A stretch of DNA of 5,364 bases from JACKBJ01 sp964549495 (GTDB lineage: Bacteria; Chloroflexota; Anaerolineae; Epilineales; Epilineaceae), in the NCBI GenBank assembly GCA_964549495.1, contig CAZJWJ010000153.1:1-5364 (forward strand). The letters are read 5' to 3'. The notes under the pieces are model-generated. The model was not told the origin of the DNA. It was given only the letters and a program-made list of their open reading frames with translations, and did no database searches. A program made the translations under genes and the position numbers. Positions 1 through 5,364 of this stretch are shown piece by piece; position 1 is the first letter of the stretch; every line of letters starts with the position of its first letter.

Positions 1-16
1 GACCGAACCTTGTGAC

Positions 17-55
17 GCGGGGACCGGGCGCCAGAAGGCGGTCGTCCGGTCCCGC
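17..55. repeat. Strong GC-rich hairpin (inverted repeat)
   Basis: The arm GCGGGGACCGG (17-27) pairs with CCGGTCCCGC (46-55), giving ten base pairs with one bulged G. Inside it, CGCC (29-32) pairs with GGCG (37-40) around an AGAA loop. No T-run follows on either strand, so this is not a classical intrinsic terminator. A short open frame entering from the left edge ends at a TGA at 56-58, directly after the hairpin. It could be the tail of an upstream gene, but it is too short to support. Confidence 0.5.
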
Positions 56-193
56 TGAGGGCCGCCGTCGCACACGGCCTGTGGCTTCCCGCCCCAAGAC
101 CCTCACCGCCCGCGTGGACCGGGTTTGGTAGAGGCCTGACGGAACATGTCGATTGGCTCGGCGCTCGCCTCGGCCTGCTCGCTGGGGCTATGA

Positions 194-211
194 TGGCGAT
201 CTGCCGCGATC
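194..211. repeat. 18-base direct repeat, copy 1
   Basis: TGGCGATCTGCCGCGATC occurs exactly here and again at 661-678. This copy lies in the untranslated leader, nine bases before the GGAGG of the first gene. The copies are 467 bases apart, which is not a multiple of three, and neither flanking base matches. Confidence 0.7.
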
Positions 212-219
212 CGATCCCT

Positions 220-224
220 GGAGG
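220..224 (+). promoter_or_regulatory. Ribosome binding site of the lipoprotein gene
   Basis: GGAGG lies nine bases before the ATG at 234. It favours that start over the TTG at 153, whose 27 extra codons would place a charged, Pro/Arg-rich stretch ahead of the lipoprotein signal. Confidence 0.75.
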
Positions 225-233
225 CACCCACCC

Positions 234-1082
234 ATGTATCCGCCCATGCCCGACAGATTGCTGAGATCGACCACGCTCGTTCTCACACTGCTTCCGATTC
301 TCTTGTCATCGCTCGTTGCCTGTAGCCGGCCGACGCCGGATGTTCCGGTCGGCGAGACGGATGGCGATTCCTTGCCGGCGACCGCCACGCCCTCGCCCTT
401 CGCGGCCGGCGCGCAAGGGAGCGAGGGAAGCGGGGAGGGCCAGGATGTCGAGGAGGGATTCTCGCTTGACGCGACGCCAACCGAGCTGCCGCCGGACGTG
501 GCCACCGCGCGGGCGGGGGATCGCCCGGCTGCTGGATCGGACAGCGAGTCGAGCGAGGGAGATGAGGTCGGCGAAGCGACAGAGGCGGGAGACGAGAGTG
601 AAGCAGAGGCGGGCACGGGGAGTCCCGATGCCTCGCCGATCTTGGCCGGCGGAGACGGGCTGGCGATCTGCCGCGATCTGCGCGAGCAGGCCGCCGATGT
701 CCTTGGCGTGGTGCCCGAAGCGTTGAGCTTGCGGGCGGCCGATGTCCAGGATCCGATCGATTTGGCGATCCTCGATGGATGTCAGCTGTCCATCCAGGCT
801 CCCGGCGCGGAGTTGGCGATCGGGGAAGGCGCCACGACCTTGCCGGGCTACCGGCTGCGCGAGTTGCTGCTGGCTTCGGGTTGGCGCGCCGAGTTGGCCC
901 ACTCGATCCTCCAGCCGGGCCGGAGCCTCGATGTCTTCACGCGCAGCGAGGCGGTCTGCCTGACCGAGGTCCGCTTCGAGCCGCCGGCCGGCCGGCCCTG
1001 CCCGGAGGTGAGCGATCCCACCTGCGGACTGGCGCCCGGGCAGTTGGACTATTCGATCTCCTTGAGCTGCGCGCGGTATTGA
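234..1082 (+). CDS. Lipoprotein with acidic linker and six-cysteine C-terminal domain
   Basis: The 282-residue product is probably a lipid-anchored envelope protein of unknown function. The start at 234 is chosen for the GGAGG at 220-224; the ATG at 246 is also possible and would keep the signal. Residues 7-30 form a lipoprotein signal: an Arg-containing n-region, a Leu-rich core and the lipobox LVAC, with Cys30 as the predicted lipidated residue. Residues 31 to about 138 are a disordered linker rich in Gly, Ser, Glu and Asp, a typical spacer. Residues about 141-282 form a compact domain with six cysteines (146, 183, 242, 256, 264, 279), an even number that suits disulfides outside the cytoplasm. 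Its end (VCLTEV, RPCPE, TCGLAPGQ, then SISLSCA) resembles, from memory, the end of a lipoprotein domain seen in several bacteria, but I cannot name a family. The next gene starts 23 bases downstream, so the two are probably co-transcribed. Confidence 0.85.
   Translation: MYPPMPDRLLRSTTLVLTLLPILLSSLVACSRPTPDVPVGETDGDSLPATATPSPFAAGAQGSEGSGEGQDVEEGFSLDATPTELPPDVATARAGDRPAAGSDSESSEGDEVGEATEAGDESEAEAGTGSPDASPILAGGDGLAICRDLREQAADVLGVVPEALSLRAADVQDPIDLAILDGCQLSIQAPGAELAIGEGATTLPGYRLRELLLASGWRAELAHSILQPGRSLDVFTRSEAVCLTEVRFEPPAGRPCPEVSDPTCGLAPGQLDYSISLSCARY
661..678. repeat. 18-base direct repeat, copy 2
   Basis: This is the second exact copy of the 18-mer at 194-211. Here it is coding and specifies the LAICRD stretch at the start of the cysteine-rich domain, including its first cysteine (Cys146). 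Confidence 0.7.
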
Positions 1083-1105
1083 GCGAGTGGGGACGTGGAA
1101 GCGTG

Positions 1106-1834
1106 ATGATCAAGAAGCCCTTCGCCATCCTCGTATTGTTCGCCATCACGGGAGGCATCGTGTGGATGGCGGACAATTTGGCTCTGGATCCAAGCCGTCA
1201 CGCCGCGAATGATGCGACCGTCGGACATGGGGCCGCTGGAGCGCCTACCCGAGTCACTACGTCCACGGCGACTCCGGTGATGAGTGGCTTCACGATCAAT
1301 GGTGGGACTCCGCTCCCCACGGAGTGGATTGCAGGAGTGGTCGATAGTCCTCCGCCACCGATTCCACCGCCAACATGGAGCGAGGCCGATGCGCTGGAGT
1401 ACGCGATGGCGTCGTTGACCGCGTTCATCCCGGAGTTCTCGTGGGAACGTGCCGCCGCTCGGAAGCTGACGGGCTATCAGGGCACCGCGCTGGAGCATGG
1501 ATGGGAGCTCGACTCGCTGCCCACACTCGAGCCGGATTCGGATCCGGTTCTGGAGTATCACTACAAGTCGGCCTCGTGGTGGATCGTGTTCGAGCTGCCC
1601 AAGCCGATGCGGTACAGCGACTTCGCCAAGGTGCTGGGGGCCGATCTTGGTTTGAACGAGGCTGAAGACGAACTCTACTTCACTCAGGGGTTGATGATCC
1701 TGCAAGAGGAATCGGGAGCCTACACGGGGACTAGAGCTCTCGACTCCGTCGATGATCAGGGCGAGTCGAGTCCTGAGCCGATGAGGGCGTGGACGTTCGA
1801 TGACTTCGTAGACATCCCTACGACGTCCCCGTGA
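1106..1834 (+). CDS. Membrane-anchored or exported protein of unknown family
   Basis: The 242-residue product is not one I recognise. The ATG at 1106 is preceded by a weak GGAA (1097-1100) and GTGGGG (1087-1092). The in-frame GTG at 1103 is an alternative. Residues 5-21 are hydrophobic after an N-terminal Lys-Lys pair, so this is a signal anchor or an uncleaved signal; no clear cleavage site or lipobox follows. Residues 28-90 are a low-complexity spacer rich in Thr, Ala, Gly and Pro, ending in SPPPPIPPP. Residues 91 to about 210 look folded, with an amphipathic helix (SEADALEYAMASLTAFIPEF) and an aromatic-rich strand region (ASWWIVFELP), but no catalytic motif stands out. The gene follows the lipoprotein gene by 23 bases, suggesting an operon and a shared envelope role. 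The 3' end may be frameshifted: a protein-like open stretch continues in another frame at 1833-1919. Confidence 0.75.
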   Translation: MIKKPFAILVLFAITGGIVWMADNLALDPSRHAANDATVGHGAAGAPTRVTTSTATPVMSGFTINGGTPLPTEWIAGVVDSPPPPIPPPTWSEADALEYAMASLTAFIPEFSWERAAARKLTGYQGTALEHGWELDSLPTLEPDSDPVLEYHYKSASWWIVFELPKPMRYSDFAKVLGADLGLNEAEDELYFTQGLMILQEESGAYTGTRALDSVDDQGESSPEPMRAWTFDDFVDIPTTSP

Positions 1835-1919
1835 TCCTGAATCGAAAGATGAATACCAGGTGGAAACTATCGTCACTTTGTCGAGCCCCGTGATCGTAGA
1901 TCCCACAGGTATACGATGA
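1833..1919 (+). pseudogene. Possible frameshifted C-terminal tail of the preceding gene
   Basis: Removing one C from the CCCC run at 1827-1830 would bypass the TGA at 1832-1834. The frame would then continue for 28 codons to the TGA at 1917-1919. The predicted tail starts DPESKDEYQVE and ends in a strand-like segment (IVTLSSPVIVDPTGIR), which reads like real protein sequence. This could be a natural indel, a sequencing error in a C-run, or a chance open frame. The shift does not fit a standard CCC-C slippery site, because CCC is not a codon in the gene's own frame. Confidence 0.35.
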
Positions 1920-1962
1920 CAGGTCTGGCAAGAGCGAAGTGAGAATCCATGAGAACGTGTCC

Positions 1963-1990
1963 TTGATAGGTGCGCAACGACGTGCATAAA
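1963..1990 (+). promoter_or_regulatory. Candidate sigma-70 type promoter
   Basis: TTGATA (1963-1968) matches five of six bases of the -35 consensus. CATAAA (1985-1990) matches four of six of the -10 consensus, with a 16-base spacer. It would start transcription about 125 bases before the acidic-protein gene at 2122. The match is modest and was found by eye. Confidence 0.35.
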
Positions 1991-2005
1991 GCAACTGCGA
2001 CTTAG

Positions 2006-2119
2006 GAGTATGGATCTGGATGCGGAAGGTTCAAGGCGAAAGGCGTGCAAGAGATTCTTGACTTTGCGGGTCAATTGGACTTGAAACAGCTTGAAGAGTC
2101 AGTAGGGGTGAAGGAGTAA
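2006..2119 (+). pseudogene. C-terminal tail of a lost gene, toxin-like position
   Basis: From just after a TAG at 2003-2005 to the TAA at 2117-2119 there are 37 open codons with a convincingly protein-like sequence. It starts EYGSGCGRFKAKG, followed by an amphipathic helix (VQEILDFAGQLDLKQLEESV) and a charged end (GVKE). There is no start codon with a suitable ribosome site apart from an internal GTG at 2045, so it is best read as the end of a larger, truncated gene. Its last two sense codons, AAG GAG, are the Shine-Dalgarno of the next gene, and its TAA lies two bases before that gene's ATG. This arrangement is typical of translationally coupled pairs such as polymorphic toxin and immunity genes. 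The toxin reading is an inference; no nuclease or other motif is visible. Confidence 0.45.
2111..2116 (+). promoter_or_regulatory. Ribosome binding site inside the upstream gene tail
   Basis: AAGGAG lies five bases before the ATG at 2122. It is also the final AAG GAG codon pair of the upstream remnant, so initiation here would originally have been coupled to translation of the lost gene. Confidence 0.8.
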
Positions 2120-2121
2120 TC

Positions 2122-2478
2122 ATGCTTCGTCCAGAAGATGTGTATCGAGAGATACTGGACCAAATTGAGTTTTGGTCAGACGTGGTCGCGGACGAATTGA
2201 CTGATCCAGAGTCGCGCTTTGGCGAAGACAGTACCGACACCGTCGAGAGGGTCCGGCATGCGCTTGTAAACTCCGGAATTGAACCCGCCGAGATTTCCAA
2301 GATGGTCGAGGACTATGCGGTCATGGGATTGGGGTCCGTGTTGAAAATGTTTGATGGTGCAACGGTGCTTGCTGAAAAGGGAGTTGTAGACATGGTGGAT
2401 GGCAATGGTAACGTGATTAGCAACGCCCTAAGTGATGAATTCGGGTTATACTATCTCGAGAACAAGAGATGGGATTGA
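2122..2478 (+). CDS. Small acidic protein, possible orphan immunity protein
   Basis: The 118-residue cytoplasmic protein has no signal peptide, membrane segment or cysteine. It is strongly acidic, with about 26 Asp/Glu against about 10 Lys/Arg. The N-terminal half is predicted helical (PEDVYREILDQIEFWSDVV; later TVERVRHALVNSGIEPAEI). The C-terminal half has a conserved-looking block, MFDGATVLAEKGVVDMVDGN, followed by LSDEFGLYYLE. From memory, the order 'DG - helix - strand with D-x-x-G - x-x-x-EF' recalls small proteins encoded beside secreted toxins, but I cannot name a family. Acidity and the coupled position after a gene tail support an immunity role; neither proves it. Base composition is clearly lower in G+C than the genes at either end of the window, suggesting acquisition. 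The start is secured by AAGGAG at 2111-2116. Confidence 0.8.
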   Translation: MLRPEDVYREILDQIEFWSDVVADELTDPESRFGEDSTDTVERVRHALVNSGIEPAEISKMVEDYAVMGLGSVLKMFDGATVLAEKGVVDMVDGNGNVISNALSDEFGLYYLENKRWD

Positions 2479-2573
2479 GGCTGTGCTTGTGCCTAGGGAT
2501 CATGAGCCATACTTTCTGCAGTCTGGATCTGGCTTCTCGATGCGGCGATCGGGTTGTGCCGTAGTGCGTATTG

Positions 2574-2640
2574 CCAGGACTTTGGACAACCACGGACAGG
2601 CCGAGCTTGAATTAGCTGGCGTGATTGTCCAAAGTTCTGG
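2574..2640. repeat. Long near-perfect inverted repeat (21-bp arms)
   Basis: The left arm (2574-2594, beginning CCAGGACTTTGG) and right arm (2620-2640, ending CCAAAGTTCTGG) pair over 21 positions: 19 Watson-Crick pairs, one G-U wobble and one C-A mismatch. The 25-base interior can extend the structure with CC/GG and AGCT/AGCT pairs around TGAATT (2607-2612). No T-run follows on either strand, so it is not a standard terminator, and the integron attC core motifs are absent. It ends four bases before the GAGAGG ribosome site of the next gene. It may be an RNA regulatory hairpin, a cruciform or operator, or the relic of a small mobile element. Confidence 0.8.
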
Positions 2641-2643
2641 AAA

Positions 2644-2649
2644 GAGAGG
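2644..2649 (+). promoter_or_regulatory. Ribosome binding site of the propeller gene
   Basis: GAGAGG lies seven bases before the ATG at 2657. It selects this start, which places a signal peptide at the N-terminus, over the upstream in-frame ATG at 2432, which overlaps the acidic-protein gene. Confidence 0.6.
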
Positions 2650-2656
2650 CCTACGG

Positions 2657-3814
2657 ATGCTGCATCGATGCAGAATAGCTGCATGGGGCACAGCCCTTGG
2701 ATTGCTGCTGTACCCAGGCCAACATGCGCACGGTGGTCGTGACGACGTTGATCAGTGGAATCAGGCGGAATCCGTTCAGCTTCGTGAGATGGCAAGTATA
2801 CGCGTCCGTTCTGACGCGCAGACCGTTCTGGCAACGGGGGAGACGGTGATAGTAGCCAGCAGCACATGCGAGCAGCCAGACCGCAACAGCCCAGAGCGGA
2901 CGTGCGATTCCGCATTGTCTTTCTATCGATGGAGCGGTGCCTCCCTGCAGCACAGTGTGGACAAGGTCGTGGGAGAAGGGAACGAAGAGATTGTCGAAGG
3001 GGTCTTTGTGGCAGGGATCTTATTCGTTCTAACACGGCACCACGCGGCCGATAACTGGAACGATCAGTACCGGATCTTCGTGATCGATCCCGTGCAGGAA
3101 GCCGCTCTCGGCGCGACAGACCCACAACCAGGGCTGGCAGTGAGTATCGATGGTCAGGGTAGGGCGGTGGCGGTGGCCACTGCATTAGGCACCTCGCTGT
3201 GGGATGTCAGCGATCCTGCCATGATAGAGCTACAGGGGCGCGTTGATGCCACAGGGCGGATCTCGATCAGCGGCCCTCGACTCTACATAACAACCGGCGA
3301 CATAGAGATTCATGACATCGAGGATCTCGTGCAGCCGCAGCTGATCGGCGCCATTGATGGAGACTACGCATGGGCCGAAGCGTTTGACACAGCCGTACTC
3401 GCTGGCGCAGCTGTGTACTGCCCGGGCGGGGGGGTGCCGCCTTCGGTTTGTGGTGAGACGGTGGTGATCGCCGATGCAAGCGATCCTGAGTCGCCACGAG
3501 TGTCATCGTTTGGGGTCGGTGGTCAGAACCTCTGGTTCCCAGACCACCAGGTCGAGCACGACTATCTCTCCCTAGCGGTGTCAGGAGAATTGCGCTTGTA
3601 TGCGCGGGGCGCCCAGGCTGCCTGGAAGTATGTGGGCAGATATGCGCCAGCGACTGGCGAGGGGGCGCCTAGAGAGGTCTTGCGGGTAGCTCTCGAGCCC
3701 GCGTACATTGCATCGCTCGTGGTAGCTCAGGATGAGCGCCATTTAACCATCATCTCAACAGAGGGGGGTGACGCCAACAAGCTATACATCCCCGCTGCGC
3801 TTAGAAGCGACTAG
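2657..3814 (+). CDS. Exported beta-propeller-like protein with LVIVD-type repeats
   Basis: The 385-residue protein is probably secreted. Residues 1-26 form a signal peptide with Arg4 and Arg6, a hydrophobic core (IAAWGTALGLLL) and an AHG site with likely cleavage near residue 26. The rest is strand-rich and repetitive. Blade-like units of the form 'strand, D-x-S/E-D-P, strand' occur at about 178-196 (SLWDVSDPAMIELQGRV), 214-232 (IEIHDIEDLVQPQLIGAI) and 267-285 (VVIADASDPESPRVSSF), with weaker ones near 139-145 and 311-328. They match the LVIVD repeat pattern of extracellular beta-propellers, whose role is usually binding rather than catalysis. Two close cysteine pairs (71/83 and 255/265) could form disulfides. 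No enzyme motif, anchor or C-terminal sorting signal is visible. A long hairpin lies just upstream of its ribosome site. Its stop lies at the edge of an insertion-sequence remnant on the other strand, so its last codons may have been altered. Confidence 0.8.
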   Translation: MLHRCRIAAWGTALGLLLYPGQHAHGGRDDVDQWNQAESVQLREMASIRVRSDAQTVLATGETVIVASSTCEQPDRNSPERTCDSALSFYRWSGASLQHSVDKVVGEGNEEIVEGVFVAGILFVLTRHHAADNWNDQYRIFVIDPVQEAALGATDPQPGLAVSIDGQGRAVAVATALGTSLWDVSDPAMIELQGRVDATGRISISGPRLYITTGDIEIHDIEDLVQPQLIGAIDGDYAWAEAFDTAVLAGAAVYCPGGGVPPSVCGETVVIADASDPESPRVSSFGVGGQNLWFPDHQVEHDYLSLAVSGELRLYARGAQAAWKYVGRYAPATGEGAPREVLRVALEPAYIASLVVAQDERHLTIISTEGGDANKLYIPAALRSD

Positions 3815-3992
3815 GGGCTTGTGCTAGCAGCGCCTCGAGCCGCAGTGGCTCTGGGTTGCCGCACAGCCGATTGATGTAGATGCAGATGGTGGTGTGCGCG
3901 GCCAGCTTCGTGTGGAGCCGAGCGACCAGCCCGAAGAAGTCATGAGCGCGGTTCACTTGCCAGTTGGTATGTGAGATTGCTGCTGCGGGCAT
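3801..3992 (-). pseudogene. IS982-type transposase, C-terminal remnant
   Basis: These 63 codons on the minus strand include NRAHDFFGLVARLHTKLAAH followed by a hydrophobic stretch ending in YINRLCGNPEPL. From memory, this strongly resembles the C-terminal end of IS982-family DDE transposases (pattern N-x-A-x-x-F-x-G-L-x-A-R-L-x-T-K-L-x-A-H-T, then IYINRLLGNP). Full-length members are about 300 residues, so only about a fifth remains and the catalytic part is absent; the fragment cannot be active. The first dozen residues do not look like transposase, so the true junction is probably near 3955-3970. It overlaps the last 14 bases of the propeller gene and begins three bases after the stop of the minus-strand surface protein, in the same frame. 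No terminal inverted repeats are evident. Confidence 0.65.
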
Positions 3993-3995
3993 GGA

Positions 3996-5364
3996 TCAGG
4001 GCCGCGGTGCAACCGGACCCTCGTAGCGGATGGGCTTGCCGCCGGCGCGGCCGGTGTGGGGCATGCCTGGTTGGCGACGGGCGGCATCGGCATCCGGCGC
4101 CGAGCCTGGCGGGTTGGCACCACCGGTGCGATCCGGGGCCGGGTCGGCTGAATCGCCGGGAATGCCCGTATCGGTGTCCGGCGACGGTCCGGGATCGGTG
4201 AGCACCGGCGGCGGGAGGCTCGGATCGCTCGCGTCGGATAAGACGAATCCCAGGTCCAGGCTGAGGTTGCTGTTGCGCTCGTCGCCGTCGATCTCGGGCC
4301 CGGGTTCCATGCCCGGGCTGAGCTGGATGGCGAGGCTGTAGACCAGGCCGTCGGCGGCGGTGGCGCCGTTGTCGTCGTGGTCGATGTCGTCGTTCGGGTC
4401 GCCGGGCAGGTCCGGGGCGGGTTGGCCGCTGCCGCTGCTGACCATGCCGGCCAGCGGGCCGCCGGATGCGAAGTTCTCGGCATCGACGCGCAGCAGGTAG
4501 GCGCCCGGCTCGAGCTCGCAGAAGCGGTAGGTGCCGTCGGCGTCCGTGCGGGTCTGGCCGGCCAGGCTGTCACCGGGGCCGAAGTCGCCACTGTCGTCGC
4601 TGTCGACGAAGAGGCTCAGGGCCACGTCTGCCAGGCCCAGGTCTCCCTGGGCGGAGTCGTAGCGGCCGTCCTCGATCAGCTCGAGGAAGACCTGGTTGCC
4701 CAGGCAGAGAAGGGCCGGGCCGACGATGCGCAGCTCGGTCTCGACCGGCCCGACCGAGACGTTGCCCTCGCGGCCGCCGGCCCGCACGCGGTTGACGGCC
4801 AGGCCCGATTCGGCATCGGCGGCGATGGCGCGGAAGCGGGCCGAGATCATCAGGGTCTCACCCGGGTCGAAGCGGCCGTCGGTGAGCATGCGCTCGATCT
4901 CGGGCCAGGTGACGGTGCCGGCCGCGGCATCGACCTCGTCCGGTGGCGGGTCGGCGGCCAGGAAGGCCAGCTCGGCCGGCTCGAAGGCATCGGCGATGTA
5001 GACGCCGGTCAGCGGGACGCTGCCGACGTTGCTCAATTCGATCTGGAATTCGATCGTCTCGCCGGGTGCGGCCGGCTCGGAGGAGATCAGCCGCTTGCGC
5101 AGGCGCAACTCGGGCGCGGTGCTGGGAGCTACGGAGCGCCCGGCGTCCAGGTCATCGCCCGGCGCCGAGTCCTCGGCGCCCCCCGCTCTATCCGATCCGC
5201 TCGGTTCCGCTTCGGCCCGGGGCGCGGTGGTCTGCGAGTCGGGCGAGGAGAAACCGGTCACGGGGCCGTCCTCGGCCTCGTCGTCCTGGGTCGAGTCGAT
5301 CGACTCGCCGAGCTTGGAGGCATCCGATGGCCGATCGGCTCGACCGCCGTTCTCGAAAGGCGAC
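3996..5364 (-). CDS. Surface protein with DUF11-like and SdrD B-like domains (5' partial)
   Basis: There are 455 codons in the window, and the frame stays open to the right edge, so the start and any signal peptide lie outside. The GTG at 5261 is internal. Counting from 5363, residues 1-84 are an acidic, disordered Ser/Asp/Glu/Pro-rich linker. Residues about 85-214 (4722-5111) are a DUF11-like immunoglobulin-type repeat (PGETIEFQIELSNVGSVPLT, then a second PGETL strand). Residues about 217-374 (4242-4715) fit an SdrD B-like domain: LGNQVFLE, a degenerate D-G-x-x-D region, LADVALSLFVDSDDSGDFG, and TDADGTYRFCELEPGAYLL. Such domains bind calcium and form rod-like stalks in surface proteins; the many Asp residues suit this. 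The remaining roughly 80 residues are Pro/Asp/Gly-rich and disordered, with no membrane anchor or sorting domain. The protein stops three bases before an IS remnant in the same frame, so its native C-terminus may have been lost. Confidence 0.8.
   Translation of the reverse strand, partial: SPFENGGRADRPSDASKLGESIDSTQDDEAEDGPVTGFSSPDSQTTAPRAEAEPSGSDRAGGAEDSAPGDDLDAGRSVAPSTAPELRLRKRLISSEPAAPGETIEFQIELSNVGSVPLTGVYIADAFEPAELAFLAADPPPDEVDAAAGTVTWPEIERMLTDGRFDPGETLMISARFRAIAADAESGLAVNRVRAGGREGNVSVGPVETELRIVGPALLCLGNQVFLELIEDGRYDSAQGDLGLADVALSLFVDSDDSGDFGPGDSLAGQTRTDADGTYRFCELEPGAYLLRVDAENFASGGPLAGMVSSGSGQPAPDLPGDPNDDIDHDDNGATAADGLVYSLAIQLSPGMEPGPEIDGDERNSNLSLDLGFVLSDASDPSLPPPVLTDPGPSPDTDTGIPGDSADPAPDRTGGANPPGSAPDADAARRQPGMPHTGRAGGKPIRYEGPVAPRP

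Noticed and set aside
1..105. Minus-strand open frame from a GTG near 105 running off the left edge
   Set aside because: It is Arg/Pro-rich, lacks a clear ribosome site and reads like a GC-rich shadow frame.
189..194. TATGAT as a -10 box for the lipoprotein gene
   Set aside because: It matches five of six bases, but no -35 element lies at a normal distance. The nearest, TTGGCT at 153-158, is about 30 bases away.
1049..2074. Long minus-strand open frame across the two plus-strand genes
   Set aside because: Its translation is Arg/Ser/His-rich without domain-like features. It is a shadow of the gene at 1106 and the decayed patch.
2574..2640. Long inverted repeat as an integron attC site or an intrinsic terminator
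   Set aside because: There are no RYYYAAC/GTTRRRY core sites at its ends, and no T-run follows either arm.
2432..2656. N-terminal extension of the propeller protein from the ATG at 2432
   Set aside because: It overlaps the acidic-protein gene, runs through the hairpin, and would bury the signal peptide that starts at 2657.
3837..3851. GAGCC/GGCTC hairpin as a terminator for the propeller gene
   Set aside because: The stem is only five base pairs with no T-run, and it lies inside the transposase remnant's coding sequence.
4044..4064. MPHTG near the C-terminus of the minus-strand surface protein as a sortase signal
   Set aside because: A sortase signal needs a following hydrophobic segment and a basic tail. 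Here only about 17 polar residues follow before the stop.

Overview
The window is high-GC bacterial DNA from a didermal-type or related organism that exports many proteins. Four intact or nearly intact genes carry export signals, long disordered linkers or surface-protein domains, and most have clear Shine-Dalgarno sites. I cannot fix the phylum. A gammaproteobacterium of the Xanthomonadales/Chromatiales type or a Chloroflexota-like organism would both fit, and this is a low-confidence inference. By eye, G+C is very high at both ends (about 1-1080 and 4000-5364) and clearly lower around 1835-2660.

Layout. Positions 1-233 hold a strong GC hairpin and no convincing gene. At 234-1082 is a lipoprotein with an acidic disordered linker and a six-cysteine C-terminal domain. 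Just 23 bases later comes a membrane-anchored protein of unknown family (1106-1834), whose 3' end may be frameshifted. Positions 1835-2121 are a degraded, lower-GC stretch with a candidate promoter and the in-frame tail of a lost gene. The last two sense codons of that tail form the ribosome binding site of a small, very acidic protein (2122-2478). This toxin-tail/immunity-like layout is the most interesting signal here.

Positions 2479-2656 contain an almost perfect 21-bp inverted repeat that ends just before the ribosome binding site of an exported beta-propeller-like protein (2657-3814). Abutting that gene's stop, on the minus strand, is the C-terminal remnant of an IS982-type transposase (3801-3992). 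It lies directly downstream of, and in frame with, the stop codon of a large minus-strand surface protein (3996-5364) with a DUF11-like and an SdrD B-like domain. That gene's 5' end lies outside the window.

How they fit together: the first two genes look like a small envelope operon. The middle block (1835-3992) looks like an accessory patch of acquired and decaying DNA, with an orphan immunity-like gene, a hairpin, an exported propeller protein and an IS scar, set between higher-GC flanks. No function is proven for any of the four intact proteins. The 'toxin/immunity' reading is an inference from gene layout and acidity, not from a recognised domain.
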